Assembly (NCBI GenBank): GCA_019915135.1
Contig: JAHLMK010000002.1
Location: 2,666,001 to 2,730,000 of the forward strand
Source of the DNA: Strobilurus pachycystidiatus
Taxonomy: Eukaryota; Basidiomycota; Agaricomycetes; Agaricales; Physalacriaceae
Reading direction: 5' to 3'
Length of the DNA stretch: 64,000 nt
The notes beneath the pieces are model-generated. The model ran no database searches, was not told where the DNA came from, and saw only the letters and a program-made list of their open reading frames with translations. Below, piece by piece: positions 43,516 through 56,474 of this stretch. A program made the translations under genes and the position numbers. The number at the start of each line of letters is the position of its first letter. The first letter of the stretch is position 1.

Positions 43516-45742
43516 TCTTTGGTTTGTATCCTACACATCTCTCAAAACCTACCTCCACGGCCTCTTATATGCCCACTAAATCCATGTACTCTATACTATT
43601 CATACCATGACACCAGGCTGGATACCAGCGCGTGAGCCGAAGGTCGTTAAATTGTTCTTCTTGCAGGAGGTTGTCATGCAAGGGTATACAGGGCGTACGT
43701 GACCCTGATGCGGTCTCTTGTAAGTACCGCGCCAGTTTCGGTCTCAACATCTTGTCTTGCGCCAACGCGAATCTACGCGTCGCCGACGCGTCGTTCGATC
43801 CTGGACCATGCGCTGACAAACAACGTCAACATTCGATCGATTCATTCCTCCCTTCCTTCTATCCACCACAACTACTTATGCCGCCGACTACCGAACAACG
43901 AAAGCTGCTATTGCAAGACGACTTTCGAACGAAGACGGCTCTACTGTCCAGTGCCATGAGAAAAGATGTCTCATACGAAGTATGGGTCTTCATCGACGGT
44001 GGGATATAGTTCGCTCGCAATCTGGCACTGGCAGCGGCTGACCCGCATACTGCGAACAGGAACTGACTGTCTGAAGAACTACGAACACGCGACAGCGAGG
44101 CGCACCCCGCGCGCAGAAATCGCCGATGAGAGCAGTGAGCATCCTGGTTGATCTGGTTCAACGCCTCGCTGATTCGTATGCTAGGGGCAATCTTCGGATG
44201 GGCTTCAGATCAGGACAGCAGAGACCGCTGAGCGTGGCGGTGGGTGAGGGCATTTTTCTGTCCGCTAATATGTAATGGGTCCTGACTCGTTGATAGGACA
44301 GATATTATTCTCACTCTCCTTATTCTAGTATCAATCCCAGTGAAGTTCCCGATGACCTGGGATGATACGGACCGACTAAACCGATGCGTGCTGACTGTCA
44401 CTGACATCCATCGATATATACTAACATGATCTCGCGCTAAAAGTTCTCAATTTATGAACTTGCTTCCTCTAATCGTTGCAATTGTATCTAGTCACCCAGC
44501 AAGATTTATATTTTGTATAATTACACGTCTCGGAAGACTTTGCCAATTCTGATCTGATTTCCCCATGCCAAACACGGATTGACGCGCGTCGCCTCTTCCC
44601 CTCTTGCCATCATGTGGTCTCCCATCTTGACACGAGCGCCTCCTCGCCGCCCCCTGTCTTGCACCCGCCTTTTCCGGTGATTGTCGCGCTATCACGCCCG
44701 TCACCAGCGCCGCTCGCCACGACAGCGACGCGACCCTTATGTACGCTGCGTGCAGCTGACAGAGAAATATGAGCTTGTGATGGTCAATTTGGTGCGTGTC
44801 TGCAGACTGTCCTCCAGCATCTTACTGACCACAGTATACACGCAGCCCTTCGTCGTCTCCGCGCCTGCCGACAGTGCCGCTCGCCATGAGCGAAAGACGG
44901 CGACGATGACTCTGAGTCGGAGCGCACATGTCAACGAGATGCCGCTCGGGCGCGCGTCGTTGTCACGCCTGGGCTGCTGCTGCACAGTACGTGGCTGTCT
45001 GTCTTCGGTCTGCACCATACTGACGCATATGTTGCAGTTCCTTCCTGGCAACTTTTCCGGCGCATACATTCGGTGAGGCTTGTTGCGGTTATCTTTGACC
45101 TGGTCTAATCACTGGCTAGTTGAATCTTCTTCCGCCCCTGGCACCGAGGCAATCTGGCAACAACACACCTTAGGCCTGATTTCCGTCGCGCCGAACGCGC
45201 CGCCCGAAAGGTCAGCGCCTGCCTTCTCTCTTTCGCGGCATTTGCTTACCATATCCTTTTGCCAGACGCGCGGCTCGCTAGTATGGACATCGACCGTATG
45301 GACATGCGTAGCTTACACGATGTAATTGCCTGCAATAATTTGACTACTAATTCATTGACACTCATTGACACCCACCGGTATCGAGTGATACATATCAATC
45401 CATATCGGCTACAATCAGAATCTGACAATAGTCGCGAGCGGGAACACCAGATTCTAGATAGCGGCTGATATGAGCCGATATCCACTGACATGTCAGTTCG
45501 TATCAGCCCGTGTCAGCCCAGGTCAACGGGAACTTCACTGGGTATCAATCCTGTATATGTCGTCCATCACCCCTACAGAGCTTGTAGCACACGAATGACG
45601 CGTCGAAAAAGGCGCCGGCATGCCGCATGCAGAAGCGCCGAGGTACTTCTGCGCCACATGAGATGGTCTTCTCGACTTGCATACTTACGTCATAGACTTT
45701 GTCTCTCTCTTTCTTTCGCCCACCATCTCCCGCGCACCCTCG
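43516..45742. other. gene-poor stretch with possible relics
   Basis: A short frame at 43878-44009 (MPPTTEQRKLLLQDDF) continues past two in-frame stops with coding-like sequence (FARNLALAAADPHTANRN), suggesting a decayed exon. No complete gene was assembled. Confidence 0.35.
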
Positions 45743-46834
45743 ATGTCGTCCGCCGCCTTCAAAGATCCGCGCCAAATTGGGACCGCATTAGCGAAACTGG
45801 AAGACTGTTTCAAGGCTCAGCAACTCCGGTCTCAACGCGACTGGGACATTGGCATCGGGGGCATCGTCTTCGCCCTCGATGGGGCCTTTGACCGGGGTGA
45901 GCAAGGGCGTTTTAAGGGCTCAGATGAAGTTTGACAGGTACATATGCATGGTAGTCATCCCCATCCTCGACAAGCTCGGGGAGGTCAGAGCTAGCTGGCA
46001 GAAATTGTCCAGAGATGAGGTAACTACATTGACCTGATGTACGCGTTTCAATCTGCTCATTTGAACTGTACAGATCGATGCTGTAGAAAACATCGTGGGT
46101 CTCGAAGGTTTCATCAATGTACGCTCGTCGCCATCCCCTTTTACTAGCTCCATCTTGATGTTTCGATAGGGCACAGACGCGATTGACAGGGTTCGTCTTG
46201 ATGCCTTTCATCCTCAGAATTCCTCGAAACCTTGTACAGACCCTCCTGTTTGAGCATTTCCCGTTCGGGAATTGCCAGTGTGGTGTCTGTCCGCCAATTG
46301 AGGACTCACCTGGCTCGGACACAAACGAGTCTCTCGCGGTACGTTGAACGGATTGAACCTTCCATTATCTGAGTGCTCATTCCGTCATCAAACAAGGATG
46401 ACTTAGACTACTTTGATCCCGACAAGACACTCGTCGTACGTTCACTTCCGATCCTTCCATTCCCAGCTGGCTGAGCTCCTTCAAGAACTCCGACCCCATC
46501 GAGAATAGTAAAGACCCCCAGTTTGATATCCCCGGGGTATGGACACATCGCAGTATACTCTTACTTTCTCACTGAAGACAACATTTAGGTCTCGCGGAAA
46601 AGAGTGCTACAGGACGACGAGGTAAGGCGTGTCATTTTCAGCACGTTGACAATAACTGACGTCGCACACCTACCAGGTGTATGGCTTGGAGCAATCGAGC
46701 CCATTCAAGGTGCCCAACAAGGTGGGTTACTTTTGCCTAACCCGTCACTCCCTTCACGATAGTATCATCGTCTTAACCCGAAGGTCTATGAACACAAATT
46801 GAAGCGCCGCCGAAGTGCTCACTGGCAGGCGTGA
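45743..46834 (+). CDS. gene D: unrecognised gene with about nine short exons
   Basis: Starts MSSAAFKDPRQIGTALAKLE and ends KLKRRRSAHWQA (46834). Exons are roughly 45743-45896, 45924-46019, 46074-46118, 46177-46338, 46396-46434, then four small ones (NSDPIENSKDPQF, VSRKRVLQDDE, VYGLEQSSPFKVPNK, VYEHKLKRRR). All junctions from exon 2 on keep frame. The exon 1/2 junction (donor GTGAGC at 45897) did not resolve. The middle exon has a hydrophobic stretch followed by CQCGVC, and the C-terminus is basic. No family recognised. Confidence 0.55.
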
Positions 46835-47212
46835 CTTCGCCCACACAAACGAATACACGGTATGTGCCCGTTCGCTCCCATGTCTGATCTTATTCGGTTT
46901 TCAGATGGATTTGTACACCAAGGACATTACTATGCTCAGCCTATCACTGTATACCCTATGCACACCACCCTTCTGTCCTTTCCCAGTTACATTATACCCT
47001 GACAAAGATTTTCTCCTGCTCGGAGAACTATACCTACGAGTCCTGTCCAACCAAGTTCTCACATTGTGCGCTCAAGCCGACCAAGGAACACAAGTTTCCA
47101 CTTACATAACCCCCTACGAGTGAGAGTTTTTCAATACTACGGCTCCTGGAGAGAGCTAGTTATTGCTTCAACGTATGCTCGAGCTGGATGTACATCTATT
47201 GCATGGTGAATT
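46835..47212. other. intergenic between convergent genes
   Basis: Between the ends of gene D and the hydrolase. Nothing recognised beyond probable 3' UTR. Confidence 0.4.
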
Positions 47213-48279
47213 CTACTTTCTTAACTCCTGTGCAATGAATCTGAACGCTTCCTCCTGCACTGGTCTAGCTTCAACATGTGGCGTGCCGGTCCTCGGGTCA
47301 ATCATACCATGAACGGCGCCCTCAACCAGTTTCAGCTCTGTCTTCACACCCGCCTTCTTCAGCGCTTCGTAAGTGACTGAGCTCTCCGCAGGGAGGATGA
47401 GAGGATCAGCGGCGCCGTGGTATATGAACGACGGCGGGAAAGAGTGTACGTCGAACTTGCCCTCGCTGAGCGCAATCTCTGGAAAGGCGTCCGCCCATCC
47501 CATCTCTGTGACCTTGGCGTACCGCTCCGCCGCAGGTACTGTATGGAGCTCGGAGGTAAACCCAGGGACTCCGGTCAGGTAATCAAGAAATACGCCCTCG
47601 ACGATCGTCCACAGGCCGGCGATCCATCGACCAGTAGCGTCAGTGAGTGCCTTTGTGCTTGGGTCGAAGATCATGGGAGAGTCGACGGTTGGTTGGGGGT
47701 TGGGGTCCTCTAAGAACGCGTCCGGACGAGAGACTTCGAACGGCAAAGCCTTGTTGCCGTACACGAATGCGTCGCTGAGGAAGCTCCCGCCCATCCCGTA
47801 TGCGGAGATCAGCGCAGCGGGCTTGGGATCTGCGTAGAGAGCGGCGAGACGGCAGAGGTAGCCCCCTGCTGAGAACCCGGCAACCGCGACACGCTGAGCA
47901 TTGATTGAGTACCCTTGCGGGAGGGAGTGTGTCATGGCGTCGGAAGCAAGGAAGTGGAAGAGCGCCTTCACTTGAGCGAGCTGGTCTCTGGCAGTGAAGG
48001 GGTGGAGAAGGGGGTAATCTACTCCAGCAAAGGCAAAGCCGGATCTAAGTGACGCCTCTGGAGAGGATCGTTAGGCACTGATGCGCAATGGACCGGAACT
48101 GTTGTACCTTTGAGCCATCCGGCGAAGAGCACGTCGTTCTTGTCTCCCGAAATCAATGCGCCTCCGTGGAAGAATAATACAAGGGGGAGTGGTCCACTGG
48201 ACGGACTAGAAGGGAGCGAGACCTCCAACTGGAGTGGGATGTCGCAGATTTGGGAGTATGTAACGTGGATTGAAGACAT
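47213..48279 (-). CDS. alpha/beta hydrolase (esterase-like)
   Basis: 338 residues over two exons (48108-48279, 47213-48057) with a 50-bp GTACAA...TCCAG intron. The HGG oxyanion motif (LFFHGGALISGDK) lies near residues 38-40 and the nucleophile elbow GFSAGG near 117-122. The acid is probably in GAADPLILP and the histidine in VHGMID. This matches the alpha/beta-hydrolase fold-3 (HSL-like) esterases. The substrate is unknown; cytosolic, as no signal peptide is seen. Confidence 0.88.
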
Positions 48280-49129
48280 TTTGGGCGGTCAAGTCGAGAC
48301 TCGAGTGATGTGTCAAGTTCTGGTGACTCACTGGCGCTCGGAAGCTCTTATATATGTTGCGCCTGTGTGCGACTCTGTCATTGCCCACTAAGGCTGATTC
48401 TTGCCGCTTGCAAAGCACTTGCGAGATCCTTTGAATCTGATTGATTGATTGAGTTCGGGAGAGGGATGAGGTCAAAGTGATTACGATGTGGCGGGCCCAA
48501 ACGAAGCGTCGGGTAATTTCCCAATCAAGTCGGTCGGGACCGTCGGGCACAACCCGTCGATCAGGTCCAGTCCTCTTTCCCTCTTCCCACCACCATCCCG
48601 CCAATTCGCCGCCGCTTTACTAGACTCCTCTCCTCGACGGAGACCTCTGGGGCAACTTGCAAGTATGGCGTCGACCATAAATCAACTTTGGAACGAGGAC
48701 GCCAACGATGGGCTTGTGTGATATCAGAGTAGCGGGTACAGTGGCAAACAGTGTCCGCTGCTGCTATCGTCGGTTCAGCGCGTCACGGATGGGCGACACA
48801 GCGACTGAAGATGTCTGGAGACGCTCTTCCTTCCAACGGCCACGTACGCCATAGGGCAGTCAGTGCCCCACGCTGCTTCGTTTCAGGTTGCATCATGATT
48901 CAATCTGCAAGGATGCACCTTGCTTCAGCGGCGCACGGCATTGCCGCCCACTGAAAACAGCAACACTTCTTTATGTGCGGCGCTGGTATTCGTGGTGCGT
49001 TTATGTCTCGACAATAATTTGAAACTTCTCAAGGCAACTTCAGGTCTCGCGATGAAGGTCCTGCCTAACCGAAATTTCTCCCTCGCCCTCTCATTTCGTG
49101 CACATTTACCAGCAACCCAACGTCAACTC
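48280..49129. other. intergenic
   Basis: Upstream of the hydrolase, with a short GATT repeat near 48438. Nothing recognised. Confidence 0.4.
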
Positions 49130-49760
49130 ATTTTCGCAGTCGGCGCCATCGTTTATGTCCTCGCACCATGTGCAGATTTCTCCCCATTTGCCACAGACCT
49201 TCATCCGCTCACGACCGTCAACAAGACGACTCGACTCAAGGATAGGATAGCCTCGAAGGCAACCGCTGCAGCATGCCCTCCAGTGCCTCCCCTATTCGCT
49301 GCAGCATATCCTCCAGCACTTCCCTCATCCGCACAACCCGCTGCAGCGACGTTATTTTCGATCTCAAGTTTCATGAGTCCTGGGCTGCAGCAGTCGACGC
49401 CACTTTTATTGGCTTGTCCGAGCTCGAGGATCTCAGGCACTTACTTCGCTCGGAGCACATGGAGTATCTTCGAACTAGACCGAAAGCGCCATCCTGTTGA
49501 AGACGATGAGGCAAAACTTGTGAAGAAACGCCTGATGGTTCGTCATCTCTTCTTTTCCCTTCGCCTCCCCATCGACAAGTATCTCATGCTCAGACGACTA
49601 GACAAACGATTGCATTCAAGGAAGCTCTTGCAGCTTATGAAGACGACGAGACTGGCGCCAAGACTGATCTCGATGCCATCGAACTCACGGGCAACAATCA
49701 TATGCGTCGCCAGAGCGTGGTCATCGACTTTGACAACGACAACTTGAAGCTTGGGAATGC
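49130..49760 (+). pseudogene. C3: scrambled copy of the C1/C2 family
   Basis: Two blocks match C1 but in swapped order. Block 1 (about 49130-49420) matches the middle of C1 exon 3 (NSFSQSAPSF, then AAAVDATFIGLSE against AAAVDDEIPGLSA). Block 2 (about 49424-49760) matches the end of exon 2 (DLRHLLRSEHMEYLR), the intron and the start of exon 3 (IAFKEALAAYEDDET, RRQS). The intron position is kept, so this is a DNA copy and not a retrocopy. Stops and frame changes make it a pseudogene. Orientation is opposite to C1 and C2. Confidence 0.7.
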
Positions 49761-52700
49761 AACCTGCCCATTCACGCCCGATGGTGACTGGCCTTCTCGG
49801 TCAGACGTCTTCGGCATGCCGCAGAACGAAGTGATGTCTACAACCAATATACGCATATATGCGGAGACCTGGCGGAGACTCATCTGCTTCTCCCGACGAG
49901 CATACATACCCTTCCTTCGCTTGACTCCATTATGATACTCCATATACACTTCCTCTCACGATACAACACGGGCTCTTCGTACGTTTACCTCGAGCTAGTA
50001 TCTTTTTGGCTTACTTCTACGTGACCTTCCTTTGCTCTGTTCGAAGATGTCGTTGGTTATCTTTTCCGTGCTTCTCCAGACTTCAGGACCTCTCATGGGC
50101 TGAAACGGTACGCCGCTCGCACACGCATATCTGGAATCAACTCATATATGAGTTACCCCTAGGACACCTTCGAACAATCCCGGGGCATCTGCCTCACCGA
50201 GTCCCTTGCAAGTTCACAGCTCGCCGTCCATCGCCTCAACCTCACTTGATCCGCCCAATGCTTTCAGCTTGAGGCTCAGTGATGGGCCACGGCACCATGC
50301 TCTTGCGAAACAGAAACTCGGACTGTTGATCGGTCCAATTTACGCGGACATCGTCCATTCCTCCAGACATCACGAGCATATTCATTCGCATGACCCTCCT
50401 CCGTCGTCTTCTCCCCTAGACTGGCGCTCGCCGTACCGAAGGTCGCAGCGGATATTCTTGTGTCACTTATTTTGGTCGCTGTTTGGTGGATTGGAATCGT
50501 CATCCTTGGATGATCATACCATCTTTCCTATTGTCCAGACTCCTCTTGCCGTACGAGTCCATTCTTCCTACCTCATGATCTATCGTGTTTATCCCGTCTT
50601 GCCTTTTTAGAATCATCCTTCTTCACTTTACTCTCATGCTTCTAGTTCATTCAAGAATATCTCCTACTTCCCTGGTCACTTTCCGTCATTGCTTCTACAT
50701 TCGCCCATCTTGTCACCGGCCTTCTTCGACAGATGCAGGTATATTGCTCGGTGTGTCTCATCGCCTCACCCAGATGACACGTTGAGAAAGTTCTCACCCC
50801 AGGACTCTCGCGGGAGAAGACGCATATCGTCAATTGCTATGGAACGGATGGAAGACGTCACCCCAATATCGCCCAAGACGGGCATCGCGTTGGGCGTCGA
50901 TCTATTCCCTCTGTCCCCGATAACCTCCACCGCCACTGCATGATGCGTCGTCGTCGTCTCTATGGACGAGAACCGTCAATCCCACATCACGACGACACGA
51001 AGAGTCATCGGGCATTGGCCTATCCCCACATTTCCCGTCCGATGATAGGCACAGTGCACCCTTGTCTACCAGTACGTTGTCGCTCTCATGGACGGTACCA
51101 TGGACAGAGACGAGGCCACTTCTGCTGGGCCTGGCCACTCCAGGTTGATTGCCTCTCTGTAGTCATCATTCTTGAGTCCCGGTCCTGCGGGATTCTTGTC
51201 AACCGCGCCAGGAAGCATCGATCCCAGCATTACTCCGTCTGTTCTGTAGTAAAAAGGGGACACGATTCTTCATCTTGAGCGAGCGGTTCCTATTCCCGAA
51301 CACCTCGACTCCAATACTCCAGCCTCGAGCTGTAGCTCATTCGACAGAATCATCACGTTCCCCGTTGTATCTATCATTGGACACGCATCTTCACCTGGCG
51401 TCTACATTCAAGTCGACCAACTGATCATCGGCCGAGGACACTAGTGGCGGAGATGCGAACTCGAGACGTTCGACCATCAATCACCATCAGGAACGTGATG
51501 ATGAACGTTGGTGAATGTGGGGTGGGAGACTAGATTGGGGATATGTTAGCGTGAGTACGTCCGGGGCAGATTTTGTCCTAGGCGATCTTTACGGCACCAC
51601 CGTATGAGACATACGGAGATGTACGTCCTCGTTCTGTGTACGCGTCAGAGCATCGAATCAGAGCGCGTCGTTTCCAGAAGCGTTTTCCGCTTATATACAC
51701 CTGGGTTCACGACAAGAACCACTCTAGATGCCTCGCGTATATGGTTTTCCGGCATACTACGAGTAAATTTCGGACACATGACCATCTGGTATCCCGTTGT
51801 TGGCAGCTTGTTGCTATAGTCTCTTAGCCGACGACTCAGGTCCCAGTCTGGAATAGAGGGCGTTTGCCGGTAGGCCCTTGCCCTGCTCGCCATTCACACG
51901 CCGAACCTTGCCAGTCACCCTCATAACGTATCATGATGTGGGGTTCTACATGAGGCTCGTGCGATGAAAGTGTATATTATCTTCAATCGGTAGGTCCCGT
52001 CCTCCCTCCTCTGTCATCCTCGGTGTTTCATATAGCAGTGGACATAGTGACCGGAGAGACCTCTGCAGAATGAGACGCGGACGCCCCAGGCCCTTATCGA
52101 TTTGATAACGAGTTATCTTCTGTACATGCGCAGTCTTTTTTACCTGTCCGTAACATGGTATGCTCTCGTGCCACTTCTGCTTAACTATCGCACTAGAACT
52201 CATGTCGGTCGTTTTAGCGTTTGATCCGGCGAGGATATCGATGAACGGACTATGTCTCGCTCTCCGTCCATCTGGAGGCTCGAGCGATATGTCTGCCCCG
52301 TTAGGCGGAATGAACTACCAGCCTCTAGCTTGGCTTTGATTAGGCTTTCTCCTTGTTGCAGTGGACATGGGGCTCGGACACTCCGCGACGCGTAGTCGGC
52401 AAAACAAAAAATTGACAGTCCAACCTTTAATGCCGCCTCTTCGGACGCTTGAGTCTCAGAAGAAATCAGTGATGTGAGTTCGTGCTTGGCTTCATAGACG
52501 TTTCTCACAAATGAATCTTCGCTAATAGTTTGGTAAGGGTAAATCTTACTCTGCGACGTGCAGCCGCGCATCCCTTGGAGTTCTCGATGCTCTTGTCGCA
52601 CATCCATCTTGAGAAGTTGAGGTCAATCGATACGTCGCCGTGTCTACTCATGCGCCGTGAATCTGTACGAATTATCTGATATCACTGGCTTCCTGACGAT

Positions 52701-53931
52701 GAAAGGTTCTTCTAATGTAAGTCTATTTGACACATTAACGATAGCACGAATAAATTGCTCTTCACAGTCGTTCACATGAGACCGTTGTCGATGATCTTGC
52801 CGGGCCTTGATTCTCCTTCGGATCCAGGTTGCGAGTTGCTGGGACTGACGCAGCAATGCGCATTCGACCAGGAGCATCATGCCAGGCATTTGGCCAGAAA
52901 CATCCGGTCTGTTGTCTCAGGCCACACTAGCGGATCTATATCAGACCATAGTATCGTCGCGTCTTCGCACCCTCGAAACAGAGCCTCAGAGCTTGAGGCG
53001 CGATGACGGTCCGAAGCGAACTAATGTTGGTCACCGGAATACCGGAACCTCATTTTGGGCGAACACCAGGGACATGTACAGGTCCAAACGGAAGTTTCCT
53101 GGAGTGGACGCTCTCGAGTCCAGAACCTTGCGTTTCAGGACTGTACTAAACGGTCATGGGACGCAGTGCCACAGTGGACTACGTCGGCATTTGCCTTGAA
53201 GACTGCGACCTGAAGTTGTGATGACTTGTCAGGTTCCCCTGGTGTCGACGGGACGTGTACTTCGCTATTGAATTTCATCATGTGGGGCGCCTCACCTCGC
53301 CTCGCGCCCAGCATTGAATTCATCGGTGTAGTGACCTGTTTAACACCAGCTGACCCCGCATACCTAGACCGAATTTCCTCGTGTTGCATATATGGGTGCT
53401 CGCGCCGAAAACAGCCCTACTCGGTAGACCTGACAGCCTGCATGCCTCCTAATGCTTTGCCTGGCGTCTGGGACAGCTCCGAGACCTCATGATTGGCGCC
53501 TCTACAGGTGTCCTGATCAATGAAAGATTTGTACAACTTACTTGCTTTAGCTGATGTGCACAGGCTGACTCGTGTTCAGGAAATGCTTTCCGGTGCGATA
53601 CCCGACGCAACACGGCTCGGGAACCATCCCCAAAGACGATCAAGGGGTACTAATTCCACCGGTGGGGGAATACCGAACGTATTCTCTGGAGGCAGCCGCT
53701 TTGACCAGGGTCCCATGCGGTCTCGTCATCGTGCCGTAAAACTAGCTGAACCTTGTCCGAGATTGAAAGAGCAGATCTCAATCATGTCCCCCTTTGGGAT
53801 CTGATGGGTGGCGAGATCTTTTTTGCACAGTATATATACTGTGCCCCCGGCGAGTGGCTGATGCTCAGGTCCCTCCCTTTGTCCTGCCACCTTGCACAGC
53901 ACGCAATCGTACTCGCCCTTAGACCCTAGCG
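49761..53931. other. 4-kb gene-poor stretch
   Basis: Only short overlapping frames on both strands. No splice-consistent gene, tRNA, LTR or recognised domain. It probably holds decayed sequence. Confidence 0.4.
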
Positions 53932-54676
53932 ATGCACTATCAACCTCTCCCGTATGTCCTTGAGGACCGCACCGGCGTCAACACGGCGTCGGATTTTGAT
54001 GAGATATATGACCGCGTGTTCTACCGCATAGCACGCGCGCCTCTTGTGCGGGCCGCCACGACTATGATATATGAAATGACCCGACGCGCCACGCGTCAAC
54101 GCGACTCTCTTCCATTCACACAGGCGCCCGTCGTCATCATGGACTTTCAGGAGGACGAGTCGCTGGGTATCATCTCATACGTGCGTCCGACGGGCAAGAC
54201 GACGGAGCTCATGTCAAAATACCTGAAGAAGACGTCTCTGTTCGGGTCGTGAGTGTGTTTTGCCGCAGTTACTGCTAGACCGTTGTCCTCATACACAGCC
54301 TCAATAGATCCTTGTCTCGAAAATTCATGGGCTCTGACGGACGGGAGTACCGATGGAGTAATCGTACAGTTCCGGGCCAAGAGTGGACAGTAAGGCGTTA
54401 TTGCTTTATTTCGTTGACGTGCTTCTGAGTGCCGACAGTGTACTGTAGGCATTGGGGCAGAACACTATCCTATTGCGCATTATGACCTCAAATCACCTGA
54501 CGTTCGCTCGTATGGCGTTTCGGGACACACATTAACTGTCGTTGAAGAATACACACACGTGCTTGTCGGTCGGTTTTCGTTCGCATGCATCGATTGGCCA
54601 CTCCCTTTTAACTTTTCCCACAGAGCTACTGGCGTCACTAACTATCATGCGGCATATTGCACTACATAATCTCTAA
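53932..54676 (+). CDS. DUF6593-like protein
   Basis: Four exons: 53932-54248, 54299-54389, 54439-54558, 54626-54676, all GT-AG and in frame (about 192 residues). It starts MHYQPLPYVLEDRTG. The core SRKFMGSDGREYRWSNRTVP is followed by GQEWTCTVG, AHYDLKSPDVRSYGVSG and a hydrophobic end (LLASLTIMRHIALHNL), the layout I associate with this mushroom family. Biological role unknown. The broken gene at 22.7-24.3 kb is a more distant relative. Confidence 0.7.
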
Positions 54677-55084
54677 CCCACTCGCAGTTGACTGCGATGT
54701 CTGAAACCTTGTATCTTATTCACTTGACAATTGTATATCTTGGCTAATGCAATCGTAATGGGCGCAATACGTTGTGAAATGAGACTTGAAACGGGCAGTG
54801 GTGTATATAACATAGGCTAAGCTCGCTGGTATGTATATGGACAAGCTCCTGAACGTGTGGGACGGTGTGGCTGCGAGTATTGTGCTTTGCAATCACACTT
54901 GATGCTTGCATTGAAACTTACGGGAAATGGCTGTCTGTCTCTTTGTGATACGTAAATGACGCGATGTTGCGCGCTAAAATGAGACAACGGCCTAATGTTC
55001 AGAACCATTTCAATGGAGTGGGTAATACCGAACATGAATGAAATATACTTTGAACGGGGACATCAGTAGACATACTCGGTGAAG
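54677..55084. other. intergenic between convergent genes
   Basis: Nothing recognised. Confidence 0.4.
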
Positions 55085-56474
55085 TCAGCCTACAGCTTCA
55101 GGCTGAGTGTACGAGTTTGGTACGGTGACCATGCGTCGCCCGCGTTCAGCTTCTAGAGACAGTGCCACTCCTTTCGCTTCGAGTAATGGTAAACGCTCCT
55201 TCGCGTACACCTTGGCCGCTGCTATGAGCTCTTCATAATCCAATCCGAGCTCATCGGAATCCGCGCTGAATCGTAGTCCCTCTAGGACAGGAAACGACGC
55301 AAAAATTCGGTCAACGTCTTGCCAGCAAAAGCGAGCGAGGTCTTCGACGGTGTAGAAATGGATGTCGAGGTCGATGGTTCGGAGGAATCCTGGCTGGATG
55401 GGTGTCATCCATTCTATGAACCCAGAAGAGAAGTTGCAGCGCGGATTGTCGTCGTCGATGTCGGACTTGATCTTGCGGTGGTTGGCAACACCTTGTAGTT
55501 GAATCCCTCCCAGGAGCTCTAAAGGACGGAGACAGGAGCAGTGAGAGGGGAACAATCGTTTATAACAATCTTTATCTGGGGCAGTCACCACCAGCATGAG
55601 CCACAGCGAATTGGGTTCCACTGAGTAACGTACGAATGTTACCCGGCGGCGTGTGGGCTATTCTATATATGATCGTGTCCGCCATATATTGGCCAAGCTG
55701 GATTGAGAGAGAGATGCTCCAAAGTGTCGTGTGGTATCTGCGGAAAGTTGCTGACGGCGAAAAACAGATTAACATTTACTGTAACACTGTCCAGCCAAAG
55801 AACGTTGAGATATGTGACGTCTTTGGCATTGGCAAGAATCCAGACAGTAACAATGGTGGCACGAATCTCCTCAAGTGTAATCCTTCGGAGAAGGGGAGGA
55901 AAGAACGGGGGCGGCGCGGCGTCGGAAGGATCCTTCCAATTGCCGCAGCCTAAACCTACAAAGAGCGAGACCAGGAGGGGGAAGGAGGTGACGAATCGCA
56001 TGGATTGGCCAGGACTCACAAATTGAGTCTCATTGATGGTGAGGGTAGTGACCTTGTAATACGTATTCAACAAGGCAAACGCAGCATCTGCGCCCAAATC
56101 AAAGTTCCAGACCAAATCTACTTGAAGGAGCGCCAACTCCGCCACGTTCGGGAAGATTTTCGCGAAGAGATCGAGAACAGAACTTCCGCTGGAGATATGG
56201 CCCAGAAAATCGTTGATATGGAGGGCTCGGACGCAAGCGAGGGCGCATTTGGGTATGATAGGCAATGAATCGAGGAATGTTGTCAAATGGTGAAGTTTGC
56301 CAAATTGTAGCAGCCAAAATGAATGGCGGCGTAAAGAGGTGGACAAGACATTTCCAACCAGGCTTTACAAATGCAGCAGGATGCGACAAGCGTCGCGGTA
56401 TTCATATGTGTGAAAACGAGGGACCATACTTCTGGAGGGAGGCGATGCGAATCTCCTGCGACGTAGATCGACAT
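55085..56474 (-). CDS. F-box/leucine-rich protein 4, possibly frameshifted
   Basis: Begins MSIYVAGDSHRLPPEVW (56474) with an F-box (LPPEVWSLVFTHM... CICKAWLEMSCPPLY). The leucine-rich part (LHHLTTFLDSLP, RALHINDFLG) continues in a different frame from about 56340 to 55663. A third segment runs 55621-55085 (IDLDIHFYTVEDLARF, FPVLEGLRFSAD). No convincing intron explains the first frame change near 56320, so it may be a frameshift mutation. The second change could be a spliced intron around 55622-55660. F-box role as for the other copies. Confidence 0.6.
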
